This document shows, piece after piece, positions 43,308 through 55,997 of a DNA stretch of 64,000 nt. Every line of letters begins with the position of its first letter. Position 1 is the stretch's first letter. The DNA lies in contig JAWZSP010000003.1 in assembly GCA_034401135.1 (NCBI GenBank), forward strand, positions 1,860,001 through 1,924,000, in the 5' to 3' direction. The notes under the pieces were generated by a model. It saw only the letters and a list, made by a program, of their open reading frames with translations. It was not told the DNA's origin and searched no databases. The stretch is from Volutella citrinella (lineage: Eukaryota; Ascomycota; Sordariomycetes; Hypocreales; Nectriaceae). The position numbers and the translations under genes were made by a program.

Positions 43308-46300
43308 TTAAATCCCCTGCGTTGCCACCTCGAGCGCATCCCAGCCCTTCTTCGCCCACGGCGCAAGGAACGCCGCTCGCTGCGCATCCGCCGCCGTCCC
43401 CGTACCGCCGTACGCCTCTGCCAAATCGTGTGCCTCCAGGAGCCCCCGCGGCGGGATCCCCCTGACCGCAACCTTGAGCGCCATCTGCGCCGCATGGGCG
43501 TCGCCCGAAGACCCGGCCAGCGCCGACCAGCCGTGCGGCAGGCTGGGGTACAGCATGATATCTGTCTGTTCCTGCGTTCGCCTGTCGTCCTCCGCCTTGC
43601 CGCCCTCGCCCAGCGTGGCCATGGCGCGCAGCACCTCGCTGATGTGGGACTGCTCTAGGGCTGTGACTTTGTCGTTGGTCCGCAGGCCTTGCAGCTCCTC
43701 CACCACGGCCTCCAGGCTGTCCTGGTCGTTGTCGAGGAGGGCAATCACACCGAGAAGGAGCACCGACTGGACGTGATCGGGGTGCTCTTCAATGACCCCG
43801 AAGAGCGCCTCGCGGGCCCGGTCCTTGGATGCTTCGGAGCCCTGCGCCCAGAGGACCTGCGCCAGCAGGCACACGGCATCTGGATTGTTGTCCGACTCCT
43901 CCAGCGCGGACTCGAAACAGGTCAGTGACTCGTCAAACTGGTTGCTGTAGTACTGGGCCAGGCCGACGGTCAAGTGCGCCGAGAGCCTGGCCTTCTTGCG
44001 CTGCTCGCTTGACAGTTCGTTCTCCGATTCCTCGCTGCTCAGGCTGAGCGCCGTCTCTCCGCCCTCGATGGCCTTCTCATACGACCCGGAGGCTAGATAT
44101 GCTCGCGCCAGGTCCGTCTTGGCCAGGGCAAACCGCGCCAGGCTGTCCGACGACTCGGTCAACTCGTAATCTGCCTCGATCTCGGCAGTGAGCTCCTCAA
44201 GCCTCTTCATGGCCCTGCTGCTCTCGTGCGTACGCTCCTGGAAAAGTGTCGACAGGTGTCCAAAGGCCAGGTCCTGGGGCTTCAGGCTCTGGAGTTGATT
44301 CAGGGCAAAGATGGGCTGCAAGAGCGAGGCGACTCCGACACCGCCGGAAGGCACACTGAGGATGTGGTCGAACATTGCTGTCGAGTAGTGACGACGAGTG
44401 GGCGCCGACGATGCTTCCGAGATCTCCATGGCGTGTGTAAAGAGGCCCCGTGCCTCCTTGGCATCGCCATGCAGCAGGGCCAAGAATCCCTGGCCGAGCC
44501 AAGCATGCGCGTAGTCAGGGTCATTCGACTGCGACCGGGTAAACGCCTCGTTTGCCAGCTTGAGGTCCCCAGAGAGCAGAGAAAGAGTGCCGAGGTTAGT
44601 CCACGCCGCAGGGCTCCTCTCGTTGATGTACAGGCTTCGGGCGAACGAATGCTGCGACACGGACGGGTTGATCTCGCTCGTCACCACACCGAGGGCATTC
44701 CAAAACTCGGAATTGCCAGACTCGAGCTCGATAGCCCGCTTGAAACACCGCACAGCCGCCTTGATGTAGTTGCTCGACTTCTTGCGCAGTTCAGAGGGCA
44801 GGCAGACGTGCGCCCGGTACTCTGCCCAGCCGAGGTTGTAGTAAGCAACGGCTTGCGCATGGCGATCCCGAGTCGCGATGTGCACGGCCTGCTTGTGGCA
44901 CAGAATGGCCGCGTGAAGGCAGCGTGTCAGGTCTACTCCCGGCTTCTCATCGTCTGCGTAGAGTCCCTTGGCCAGCACAACATTAGTGCCCACCCTGTCC
45001 ACTTCGGACAGGATCTGGAAAGCCTCATTGGGGCTGTTCTCCAGCAAGGAGCGGACCGACTGGGTGGGGAAATCGGATGTCCGGCTCTGAACAGACGAGA
45101 AAACCGAGCAGGCCTCAGCAACCGTCTTCCAGAAGTTGAATGTCTCCAGCGCGGTCCCGGTGACGGTGTTGGCAAAGTCAATGGCGTCAATGGCAAGTCC
45201 AACTGCCTTGCCAAACAATCCCTTCTCAATCGACGTGAGGGCGTTGTCCACCATTGTCTGCATCAGGGCAATAATGACTCCCTCCTCGTCGGGGTGAGTC
45301 TCTATGACGGAACGGTAGAGCGTGATGGCGTCGTCAAACTCGGCCAGCTCACGCTTGATATTAGCAAGCATGTATTTTGTGAACCAGGTGTCCCCAGAGA
45401 TGTCTGCTTCGCTGTTCTCCTCCAGCTTCTGGGCGTTGAGAATGGCCTTTGTCGCGGCAATGTGGCGGCCAGAGCTGTGGTAGCTCTCGCCGAGGCCCAC
45501 CCAAGAGTGGTAGTCCTCGGGCGAGATGCGCAGAGCGGCTTGGAACGAGACGATGGCCTTGTGGTAGTCCTGCTTGTTGAGCTCGGCGACGCCCAGGGCG
45601 GCGAAGGGCCAGCTGATGCCCTTCCTCTTCGAACCCGGCGGGGGCTTGACCTTGCCAGAGTCAACAATGCGCCGCGACACCAGCTCCACGCGGTCCCAGT
45701 CGCCATCATCGGCAAAGGAGCGGGCCAGGCGCTCCGCGGCGATGACCTCGGAAGAGGAGAGCTCCAGCGCCTTTTGGAAACACCGGCGGGAGCGGTTCTT
45801 GTCCTTTGCATAGTCCGCGTAGTACACGCCGAGGTAGGTGTAGGTCGGCGCGTGGTTGAGGTGGTTGTTCAGAGCGCTCAGCCAGTAAGCGTAAGCACTC
45901 TCGCCCTTGCGCCGCTTCCGATCTGCCTTGCTTGTGTCAATGTTCCAGATGCAGACGCCCACGCGGTGTTGCGTTTCGCCCAAGAGTTCCTTGGATGCTG
46001 CCCCCTGCTTCTCCAGCGGGTCCAGGCATTCGGTGAGCTCGTCCTTGGCCGCTTGCCAGTCGCCCTTGAGCGCTTTCACCCAGGCAGCCTCCGCCTTGAC
46101 TCGCAGGTTGGTGCTGTCGCGAGCCAACGCTCTGGTGAGGAAGTCGACGGCCTGATCGTATTCCTCCTCCTCCTCGAAAATGAGACCCACGCCGATGAGG
46201 GCATTTGTAGAGGTGGCATCCCGCTCCAAGACCTTGTCAAAAAGGCGTTTTGCTTCTTGGTGATGCCTCGGCGACTGGTAGTACACCAGAGCAGTTCCGA

Positions 46301-47643
46301 GCGAGACGTAATAGGAATCCTCGGTGTGGACAAACGAGATGCCGCTCTTCTTACGTTCCTTGGCCACCAAATTCAATGCCTTCCTCATAAGCTCGACCGT
46401 GCTCTCGTACTCTCCCACATGGATAAAGTATGGGCCAACAAGCCTATAGGCGAACACAGAATCGGCAGTCGTGATGCCCTCTGTCATCATAACAAGGCGG
46501 TCCTCGTCGGTCAATGGTACGATGGTGACGCCGCCATCTTCGTCGTCTTCGCTCTCATCCGAGGCATTCTCTGCGGCCCCGGGCTGCACTGTTTCCTTCT
46601 CGGGGGGGAAGGGAGAGATGGGGCTGGTGAGGTAGGCGGCAATAACCTTGCCCAGGTCGCTCTCCGGGAAGAAACTGCAGTACTCCCTCAACACGACAAC
46701 GTCCCAGTCCTTGACCTCGCTCTTGTCCTGCCAGTCGATGGCAATATCCCACGCAAGCTTGTATGGGTGATGGATCGTTACCATGCCATTAGCCAGGTCA
46801 AGCACCTTTTCTCGCGCCTGGTCCTTTTCGGTACCGTCTCTCGCAATTTGCAAAAGATCGTAGCATAGTTCGAGTAGCTTTTCTTCGTATGATCGCCTGA
46901 GGTCATCGTCGTTTGTCCAGTTGATCAACTGTCGGTAGATGTGCTCCAGCTTGCTCTGCCCATACACCTCCCTCTTTGCGTCAATGGTGACTTCGCTAAG
47001 CTTGGCACCCAGTCTGGTCCGCCGTTCGCCAATGAGAGTGTTGATGCGCTTCTTCTCATGGCTCTCGATGATGTGGGCAATAGACTCGTACGTCTTGGCG
47101 GGATGCGGGAAGCGCCCTTCCAGGATGGCGTACAGGGGGCTCTCGGGAAGGCGAATCCATAGCGCATCTGCGTACTGGAGTTGATCGCCATGCACCCGAG
47201 CAGAGTCGACAAACTTGTCGACGACCTCTTGGCACTTGTACAGGTCATCGGCATTGTGGTAGATCTGTGCCAGGCTGATGACGGCCTGTTGGTAATCGGG
47301 CAACTTCTTGGCTGCCTGCTTTTCGAAGAGCTTTATTAGACCCTGCCATGCCTGTGACTCCTGAGGCCGAAGGCGTGTCGCAGACTTGTATGAGTCCTCT
47401 GCCTCCTTGACAAGGCCTCGCTTGTCCTGAGCAAAGGCGAGGAAGATGTGCCTAGCTTGAGTTAGCATGGTGGGCGATCTTGTTTGTTTTGTTTGTTCAG
47501 GTCCTCCGCGGGGTGTCGCCATACGCTTGATAATTTTTCGAGTCCTTTTTCAGAAACTCCTGGGCCTGGCTGATGGCATCGTCAAATTTCTGCTGCTTGA
47601 TGGCCTCGTTGATGGCCTTGAGGGCAGCCTTGGATCCTGACAT
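43308..47643 (-). CDS. SKI3: Ski3-like TPR protein of the Ski complex
   Basis: Two exons on the minus strand, 47643-47525 and 47451-43308, giving 1420 aa; yeast Ski3 has 1432. The first exon encodes MSGSKAALKAINEAIKQQ and a first TPR helix; the acceptor (CTAG) gives the join NYQA/HIFLAFAQDKRG. The protein is an almost continuous array of tetratricopeptide repeats, e.g. AEDSYKSATRLRPQESQAWQGL, KAIVSFQAALRISPEDYHSWVGLGESY and AIELESGNSEFWNALGVV. Ski3 is the scaffold of the cytosolic Ski2-Ski3-Ski8 helicase complex that feeds mRNA to the exosome for 3'-5' decay and relieves stalled ribosomes. An acidic stretch (SDESEDDEDG) lies at about residue 325. A long antisense open frame over this gene reflects codon bias and is not annotated. 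Confidence 0.92.
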
Positions 47644-48269
47644 TATGCTCAGCCTGGCGCTGGTGAAAGAGAACCCCGCCGACCTGGTATGGCGGGGCAG
47701 GGACTAAGGGTGAGTGAGCCGATGCTGGACTACGCAAAGGGAGTCCAGGCCGCAGTCCTGTCGCGGACGAAAGTTCAAGGTGTGAGAGATGGTACTACGC
47801 CGGGAAACTTGCAGAAATGCGCGCTGCAATATATCAGGCCGAGCTGTGTGTTGATGGAGCTCTAGCTTGGATGGAAGTTTAGTGGTTTGTGTCATTCCGC
47901 CTACAGCTCAGCTTACTGAAGTGGTTAACCGAAAATTCGCCGACACTGCCAGACTTATTTATTCAACGCCTAATAATCCACTTGCTTCCATTCCAGTCTT
48001 GTACCGAAAAAAAAAAGCGAACAAAGGGTATTCTCTTACTGTTGCCTATAGGACACAACAGAATCGCACAATGATCGGCTTGAGAAGATTCCTCAAGATG
48101 CCGAGTAAGTTGGGGAAAAGAAATAACGGGGGGGAAAATCGCCAAACCCTTCCAGCTCGTCCAGTTATTGTACACCGTCCAAAACACTACCCGACTGACA
48201 AGGCTATATTCATACTTGACTGCGATTGACTGCAAGGATATATTCATCACTACTGGCATCGCTTCCCCA
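47644..48269. other. Intergenic between Ski3 and the ankyrin gene
   Basis: Promoter of Ski3 and 3' UTR of the ankyrin gene, both minus strand. AT-rich at 48000-48060. Nothing else is seen. Confidence 0.5.
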
Positions 48270-50652
48270 TCATGAACCAGAGATCCTCGCTAGACGGCGA
48301 AAAGCGCTGGGCTTGGCTGGTTCGGCAGTGATCGATGGCCGCAAAGACGTAGAAGGCCGCGACACGGACGGCCTCGATATGGAAGGCCGCGACATGGACG
48401 GCCTCGTGGACGTGGAGCTGTTTGACGGAGTGCTCGCACGGCGGCCGGTATACGCATACTCATTGAGCAGCCTCTTAATCTCCCCGCTGGCGAGCCCGGC
48501 ATTGGCCGCGATGAAGAAGGCGTCCCGCCCACTGCTGTCCGTCATCCTCGGGTTCGCGCCGTTTCTCATCAGGGCTTCCACCATGCCAATCTTCCGGGCG
48601 CTCTTGGTGGCCACGAACTGGATGGCAGCGATGAGCGGCGTGCAGAGGCTGATGCCGCGGCTGGGCTCGTGGGCGATGTTGGGGTCGGCCCCGCGGCCGA
48701 GGAGCCAGAGCACCATCTTCTCGTTGCCCATCTCCGAGGCCATAAACAGCGCCGTCTTGCCCGAGTTGTCCAGGGCATCCATCATGCCGGGGTAGCTGTT
48801 GAGCAGGAGCTCGGCGACCTGGACGCCGCCCGACTTGCTCTGGCATCGGTGCAGCGGTGTCATGCCTGACCTGTCGCGGGTGTTGACGCTGACGCCCTTG
48901 TCCAAGAGGGCCGTGACAGTGTCGCGGTCCCGCGTAGATGCGGCTATCATGATTGGCGGCGGGAGACCGACCTCCTCGCCTCTGTCAAAGCTCACCACAT
49001 AGTCGAGCATTTCCTTGACAATTTCTGCATTCTCCTCCTGCACGGCTTTGTGCAGGGGTGTGGTTCTCATCTGAAAGTCTGGGCCATCGAAGCTGAACCC
49101 GGGGCCGTCCACGTTGAATCCATTCCGTTTGCACCAGTCGTAAGACCGCGGCATCTTGAAAGACCAGTCATCGTCCAGTAGACTTGGGTTCGGCGCTACT
49201 ACCTCAGGCAAGGAGGGAGGTAGAAAGGGTTCCACGTCTCGCTTCAGCCGCTCAATATAGCTTTGTGCTTCGTCAAACTCCTTGTGGAGAGCCTCCACCA
49301 GGAGCGTTGTCGTATCAACCCTCTCCGCAGATGGGCCAGAGACGGTGGCCCTGCGGCCCTGCAAGGCTCGCCCTAGGAATCTAATGGTCTGGTCGAGGTT
49401 GCCAAGGCGCAGCATCAAGTCGCCAAGCTTGTGATATTGAGTTGCCACGGTTTCTTCGTCCTGTTGCCACCCGTCCTTTGCTTGCGCTGGCAATAGCGTG
49501 TCGGCCGGCCGTTCCATCATGGCCTCCTTCATGGCCACCTCGTCAGGCGGTGGGAAGGGGACGCCGTGAGCCAGTGAGAGTTGGTGACGCAGCTCCAATG
49601 CCCTCTTTTGAAGTGCGGCAGCGCGCTCGTAGATTCCGCACGCAGCTAACCGTTGTAAGATAGACTGGTTGGCCTGAAATTCAGATCGAACGACTTCGGG
49701 GCTCGGGCAGTCATTGAGATGGGATTGCGGATCCAAGCAGTCGTCGTTGTCGGCGTCAGAATCTGGCCTTTCCTCGTCAGGCTCGCCAGAGTCTCCCGCA
49801 TTGCGACCGTCGAATGACGAGCTTCTCACTGTACTTGCAGAGTCGGAGCTTGTCGCCCATGTGATGGTGTTGTCACAGCCGTGAAGGGAAACGACAGCCA
49901 CTAGATCATCGGCCGACGCCCGCCAAGCTTGCAGCTCCTGTCTCAACCGCGTAGCCCCGTCGAGTGACGTCTTCCCGTCGTCGTCCCTTGGACCCCTCCG
50001 GGTGCCGTCAAATACCAGGTGCGACATGCGTATCGCATCCGTCAGCTTGCGGATCTCAGCCTGTATCTGTTCACGATTTCGATAGGTTTCCCAGAGCGAT
50101 TGTCTGAGTTGGCTTGTTAGCGGGAGCTGAGCATCGATTGCAAGTGATGCGACCTACAGTGATAGCGTGATCAGGCTGAGTTGGAGAATCTTTTCAAGCG
50201 TCAGCGTTAGTGACGCTCTCGTCACGAGGCATCAAGCTACCCACCTGGGCGTAAGAGTTGATGCGATGTAGTAGAGCTCGGATCTCGGGCTCCCTGAGGC
50301 TCAAATCGAGTGCAGCATGGGCACCGACAATGGTTCCCGGGTGCTCATCGATCCCCGGAAGCTCTTCGTGCAGCTGGTCAAGTGTACGCTTGCAGGATCT
50401 TAGAATCTGGAGGATGTCCTTCTGGTGCTCGGCTTCAAATGGAAGCGGGTCAATCTGCTGCTCGAGAACTCGCCCAACCCGCCGCAGAGCGACATTGAGG
50501 ATGCGGGTAGACTCGAGCAGCGTAGCTAGAAAGTCTACTGGAGCATCTCGAGTCTCATCGAGCAGCTTCGAGATGCTGTCGACCAGACCGGAGCACTGGT
50601 TCCCAGCAGCGAGGGCCAACTTGCTCATGAGAGCCATGACGGGCACGTACAT
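48270..50652 (-). CDS. Ankyrin-repeat protein with fungal N-terminal domain
   Basis: Two exons on the minus strand, 50652-50245 and 50153-48270, giving 763 aa from the first ATG (MYVPVMALMSK; Met6 or Met9 are also possible). The N-terminal 180 residues are helical (GLVDSISKLLDE, LEQQIDPLPFEAEHQKDILQILRS) and resemble the helical regions found at the start of many fungal signalling and NLR-like proteins; here no NTPase follows. After a Ser/Asp-rich linker and a helical segment with TPR-like features (YHKLGDLMLRLGNLDQTIRFLGRAL) come at least four ankyrin repeats at about residues 510-700: TTPLHKAVQEENAEIVKEML, MIAASTRDRDTVTALL, MTPLHRCQSK and KTALFMASEMGNEKMVLWLL. The C-terminus has a tandem Ser-Arg-Pro-Ser array. 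The partner and function are unknown. Confidence 0.75.
48336..48425 (-). repeat. Tandem repeat encoding the SRPS array of the ankyrin protein
   Basis: A degenerate short-period tandem array in which the + strand repeats variants of GGCCGCGACATGGACGGCCTCG. On the coding strand it gives several consecutive Ser-Arg-Pro-Ser-x units (RPSMSRPSISRPSVSRPS). The Arg-x-x-Ser spacing would suit basophilic kinases, which is inference. Confidence 0.8.
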
Positions 50653-52646
50653 GTAGGAGGAGGACTCGCATCAGAAACTGGCAAATCACCTCGCGCTGTG
50701 GATATCTTGCACCGGGGTTTGAAAGAGTGGCAAGGTGGGCGGGACGATCCCTGGCATCCCCAGACCAGGCCACGCTTGGGAATGGACCGACCGACAAGCA
50801 GCTGATGACTACTTCGCAAGTTGCTGCTCCAAGCGGGATACGGGCTGTACGCACGCCAGTTCGCCTGCGGGGTGACATTACACTCATCAGCCCCGTTCTC
50901 CGACGCCTCACTCGTGGTCACTCACTCCCGGGCCTCGTCGGCTGTGACTACAAGATGCAAGCACCCCACCTCACACCGCAGACGCCCCCATGCAAGCTAT
51001 TTCATGGCGAGGCCAGGCAGCCGAATTTCTCCTCTCGGGGTTCGCTCCAGCGCTACGCCAGAGCCCCAGAGTGGGTGGTACAGCGTTTCCAAGACTCCGT
51101 ATTCCCGGCCAAGGAGGATGATGTCTTGGTAGGCAGACGGATGACGATCCCTGTTCGGCTCAAGTGCAGATGGGGAAGTGGAGGCTGCGAGCATCGCGTG
51201 GTGGTGAGTCCGCCAAATAGAGCTAGGCCCTATCGCCGCCCTAGCGGAGCCTGCCCCGGTCACCAAGCGCAGTCATTACCTGGGCGATCACTTGTGCCGT
51301 TCTCAGCAAGTTCTGGCCAGCTTTAACAATGCACTGCCGGACCGGGGGGTCACACAAGCTTGTTTGCTGTCTCGGGTCGGGAGAAATTTGTAGCCCCTCG
51401 TCTGTGATGGAGGGGCGGACAAGCTCGTCGGGCCACAGGTGAAAAGCGGTTGGAAGCGTCTAAGAATAGTGTCGACTTGCATGGAGTTGCAATATATCTT
51501 CCAGAACCACTAACCTCGACTCTTTGAAAGGGTTAGCAATAACCCACACTTCCCTGGGTATTGCGCTCCTTCAAACCCCACCTCTGACCGTAACTCATAA
51601 GAAATATTGACCACGCCTTCGGCAATTCTCAGGTCGCAATTGCATCCACTTACTGTGCGCAAAATTCAAGGCAAGGTTGAGCCTGAGGATCGGCGTTGCA
51701 GCCGAAGAAGGTCAGCATGCATCAAGCCACCAACAGCGAGGCAACCGTCTGTCCACAGCTGCAATACGACGTATTGACACATCGTTTGGTGAATGCACAA
51801 GATGAGAAGAAAGAAAAAGAAAGTCTGCTGCGGCAAACTTTGGGCTCTGAGTGTCGGCTGCGCCTGCATCGAAGGTAAGTGTGGTGTGCTTAAAGCGGCA
51901 AGCGGTAACCACCACCCAGTCCCTTGATTTCCCTCATCCTTCACTCCGGTCCTCCCACACTGCGCACGCGATCAACTTCTTCGAGCCGCCCTATGTGGAT
52001 CCGGGGAAGTGGCCAAGCAGCCATGCTTGTCAGGCTAACCAGCTGAGTGCACCCACCCCCAGTGGCGTAGTACCACCCATGACGTTGAAGAATGCGTGAG
52101 GAGCGTCCACATCAGGCAAACCAAGTGTTCCATCTCCCAGGACCGCTCCAGAGACCCAAGAGATTGGCCGTCCGACTGACCCTGGCCCGGGAGGAATCAA
52201 ACCACATGTTGATCCTTCAGCGGGTAATTAGTAGCCCGTCCCTGTCAACCTTGTTGGGCACGGTTTGTTAGCCCTGGGCCAGCCACTTTCGCGCATCATG
52301 ACTTGGGCACTAGACTGCTAGGGAGCATGCTTGTCTCGGATTTGCACATTGACAGGAGTCCTTGCGCAGCTCGGCGAGGGTCAAGGCGGTACTCGGGGTT
52401 GCAGTGAGGCGTTCCGTCCACCCCTCATCCGTCGAGGATTCTTATGGTCGTACACCGTCCCCATCCTCCCGCTGCCCAGGCTGCCCATGTCGGTCCTCTA
52501 TTCCCATCATATAGCTCTCAATTACCACCCGCGGGCCGGTTTTGCGATTTTCCCTTGCTTGTTTTGCGCATTTCTGGCAGTGAAGTATACATGATTGCTC
52601 CCACTCGTCGTTGTCTCAATCCTCATCAGCCTGGCAAGACCTCACG
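50653..52646. other. Intergenic between the ankyrin and transporter genes
   Basis: A 2.0 kb divergent gap. I find no coding sequence with support, no tRNA and no repeat family. It should hold the promoters of both flanking genes. Confidence 0.5.
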
Positions 52647-55316
52647 ATGGACTACCACCACCACCAGAACGTGCCAGCTACCTGTCACAATGACCGCCAG
52701 GCTGCACAAGGCCGAAACAGATGGGCCAATGATCGTGCCGTGATCGAGAATCCCTTGGGTATGCGAGATAACCTGATCTAGGAACACCAATCGATGGATC
52801 CTTTGAGATACTAAGACTAAGACACTGGGCAACTAACCTTGGATCGCAGCACACTTCACGGATGAGGAGCTCGAAGCAGATGTAAGACACTATGCCGAAA
52901 CACAACTGCGATCGGTCAAGTACGAGGACTTGCTGCGCGCCGCCCGCGTTGCCAAGGACATTCGCATGTACGACCAAGTCGCCCGGGCCGTGGACGACAC
53001 GGTTGGCATGGACCTGCCAGTGCATCTCATTCCAGAGGAGAAGAGGGCACTCCGGCGTGAGAGGGATGTCACCTTCAGCGAGAAGGGCATGCGGGTCGTC
53101 ATCATTACTGTGTCGCTGGCCGCCTTCCTGCAGGGTGAGCAATGTCCAATGTCTACTACCTACACCTACGATGGATGATGGACAGACGAGACTCCGTCGT
53201 GCTAACCAAGCCCTAGGCTTTGTGCAGTCCTCCTTCAACGGGGCCTCTCTCTACAAGCACCTGTGGGGTCTAAACGAAGATGACCCATCCAGCGGCCCCT
53301 CGACTGGCACTCGCTACACTGTCAGCGATGACGACTGGCGATTGGGCGCCGCCAATTCGGCTCCGTGGTTCTCGGCTGCCATCATAGGCTCGCCTTTGGC
53401 TCTACCCATCAACTACTGGTTTGGACGACGAGGAGGCATGATAGCCGCCGGCTTCTTGATCTTTGCCAGCTCGATTGCAGCGGCATTTGCTACAGACTGG
53501 AAGCAGTTATTCGGCATACGAATAATTAATGGCATTGGTTAGATCCTCCTCCCTCCCCTCAGCAATTGACGCACATCACTGAGCCAGCTAACTCGGCTCT
53601 AGGTATGGGGATCAAGGCCGTCAGCACACCCATCCTGGCATCCGAAACAGCGACCGGTTTCTGGCGTGGATCTGCCATTCTCGCCTGGCAGCTGTGGGTT
53701 GCGTTCGGCATCATGATGGGCTTCGCTTTCAATCTCGTCTTCACGACGGCCTCTGATGACCGCGTTACCCTGGGTCTGATCCAGGGCGCCCCGTTGGTTC
53801 CCTCGCTGGCGCTGCTCGTCATGGCCATGTTCTTCTGCCCGGAGTCTCCACGGTACCATCTCTTGAAGGGCCCAAACTACAGCCCAGAGAAGGCTTTACA
53901 GATGCTTCGTCGAGTGCGAAACACGGAAGTAGGCGACCCTTCCTCGATATAGAGCCCCTGAAACATTATTCTAACGAAAATAAACAGCTCCAGGCCTTGC
54001 GCGACATGTACGCCGTCCACATATCCATCCAGCAAGAGCACCTGGGAGGCGCGGATCGAGACGCTCACGTCAACCTCTCGCCGGGGTTCCGGTGGGTTAT
54101 GTGGGACTTCATGATGCAGTACAAGCAGCTGTTCCAAAGAAGGCGTCTTTACAACGCCGTCATCTCCAGCTCTGTCGTCAACCTTGCTCAGCAACTGTGT
54201 GGAAGTGAGTCGAGACAGCCCCTCGGTTGCCTTGTAGGGAGCTTGGCTAATTCGTGCAGTCAATGTCATCGCCTTTTACTCCGGTACGGTGTGCTATAAG
54301 TGCCATCCCACTGATCAAATATACTGACTCGAGTAGGAACGCTTTTTATTAGTGCCGGTGCCGACAAACTGGTCGCCATGGCATACAGCGTGGGTCTAGG
54401 TGTGTGCTATGCTCTTCATTGATGGCGACAGCCAAATTAACCGCGCCCTACCAGGTACTGTCAATTTCATCTTTGCCCTTCCGGCCATCAAGAGCATTGA
54501 TACGCTCGGACGAAGAAAATGGCTCCTCCTGACACTGCCCCTCATGGCCCTCTTCATGGCCGGTGCCGCGCTCTCATTCATGATCAAAACCAAGGACGTC
54601 CAGATTGGTGTTGTAGCAATGTTTTTGTTTAGTATGAAGCACCATCTCCCCAGCGACGGCTTCACTTCTTATCTAACCATGTTACAGTATTTGCTGCTGC
54701 CTACTCACCCGGCCTTGGCCCAATCCCTTTCACTCTGGCGGCTGAGAGCTTCCCACTCTCGCACCGAGAGGCCGTAAGCGCTCCTTATCAGTTGAGATAT
54801 GTGATGCAACAACTAACTTGGACAGGGCACTGCTTGGGCCATCTCTATCAACCTTGGGTTTGCTGGTTTACTAGCCATCTTCTTCCCCAGGTAAGCTGGC
54901 CTTTCAGTGTCAGACCCATTGGATTATGCTGACTTCTTTCGAGCATCAACTCGAATCTAGGAGATGGTGGAGCGCTCGGGCTCTTTGCCGGCCTCAACGT
55001 CTTGGCCTTTGTTCTCGTATTTCTTCTCGTCGAGGAAACGAAGCGCCGCAGCTTGGAAGATCTTGATCTCATCTTCGCAGTCTCCAAGCGAAGGTTTATG
55101 CGCTTCCAGCTTGTCGATTATCTGCCCTGGTTCATTGGCCGTTACTTGTTTGGAAAGAAGGATGCGAAGCCTGAATTCTACCACGACCTTATCTGGGGCC
55201 CGGGCAGGTTTGACGAGAAGCGACCCGGCATCGGGGAGGCTAATGGAGGCAGCCAGCAGAGAACGTTTGACCCCGAAACCGCATCAATCAATTCAGAAGA
55301 CTCTCGTCACCAGTAG
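52647..55316 (+). CDS. MFS sugar/inositol-type transporter, 11 exons
   Basis: Exons: 52647-52758, 52850-53134, 53217-53537, 53603-53928, 53988-54204, 54260-54283, 54337-54399, 54455-54631, 54688-54773, 54826-54890, 54944-55316. All ten joins keep frame and give 682 aa. Exon 6 is only 24 nt. Sugar-porter signatures are present: FGRRGG, RIINGIGMGIKAVSTPILASE, PESPRYHLLKG, QQLCGINVIAFYSGTLF, DTLGRRKW, LAAESFPLSHREAG and VEETKRRSLEDL. The long cytosolic N-terminus (about 150 residues, beginning MDYHHHQNV) and the first span FLQGFVQSSFNGASLY mark a fungal subfamily usually annotated as sugar or myo-inositol transporters; the substrate cannot be read from sequence. It moves its substrate across the plasma membrane, probably with protons. 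A convergent Zn2Cys6 regulator follows. Confidence 0.88.
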
Positions 55317-55997
55317 GGACTTGGGGATGAGAATAAGGTATGAGTTACGACAATGCAAAGATGGCTAGGCTTCGTTTTTGATACCAATTCGCCCCATCTG
55401 TCGACTGTTTTCCGATACATTGGCTCGATAGTTTTGATACAGAAAGAAGTATGATCAGTACATGCCACTTGCCAAGATCAGTTTGGGACGACGCCATCAT
55501 GATGCCCTCGTAGAATCATCCAACCATCCCGGGAAGCACCGACGACGGATCAAACTCAATTTTAACATTCATGATTTTGCAGTTTGGATATGCTTTTTGG
55601 GTTAGGTTTACACTTCGTCGTGCCCCCTGGTATGGAGGGGATGGCTTTTCGGACCCCACCTAGTAGCATCAAGTCAACTGTCGTGAGTGACAGGGCGGAG
55701 TGGGGCGAGTTGCCTCTGCGAGTCAGAAGCAGTTGAATTTCGTATACAACCCGAATAAACCAACGGGCCTGCATTATCAATAGCGACTGTTTGAGCGCCG
55801 ACCCGCAGCCGAAACCACGTGGTAAGACGCGAGCTCTCGCTTAGATATCTTTTACCCCCGGTGACATGCATCCGCTTGCCTCAACGAGCGGTCCCCGGAT
55901 ATCGTCATCCGCTGCTGGAAGAAGAAGAGTCATGTTTACTAGATACACTTGTCTTGTTTAATAATATTCAAGGCGAAACTTCTATGGATCGCACAGT
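55317..55997. other. Convergent 3' region between transporter and Zn2Cys6 regulator
   Basis: It holds two 3' UTRs. Nothing else is recognisable. Confidence 0.5.

Noticed and set aside
44226..46868. 880-codon open frame on the + strand opposite Ski3
   Set aside because: It lies wholly antisense to an unambiguous TPR gene; such frames arise from the codon bias of GC-rich genes. Its translation has no domain pattern.
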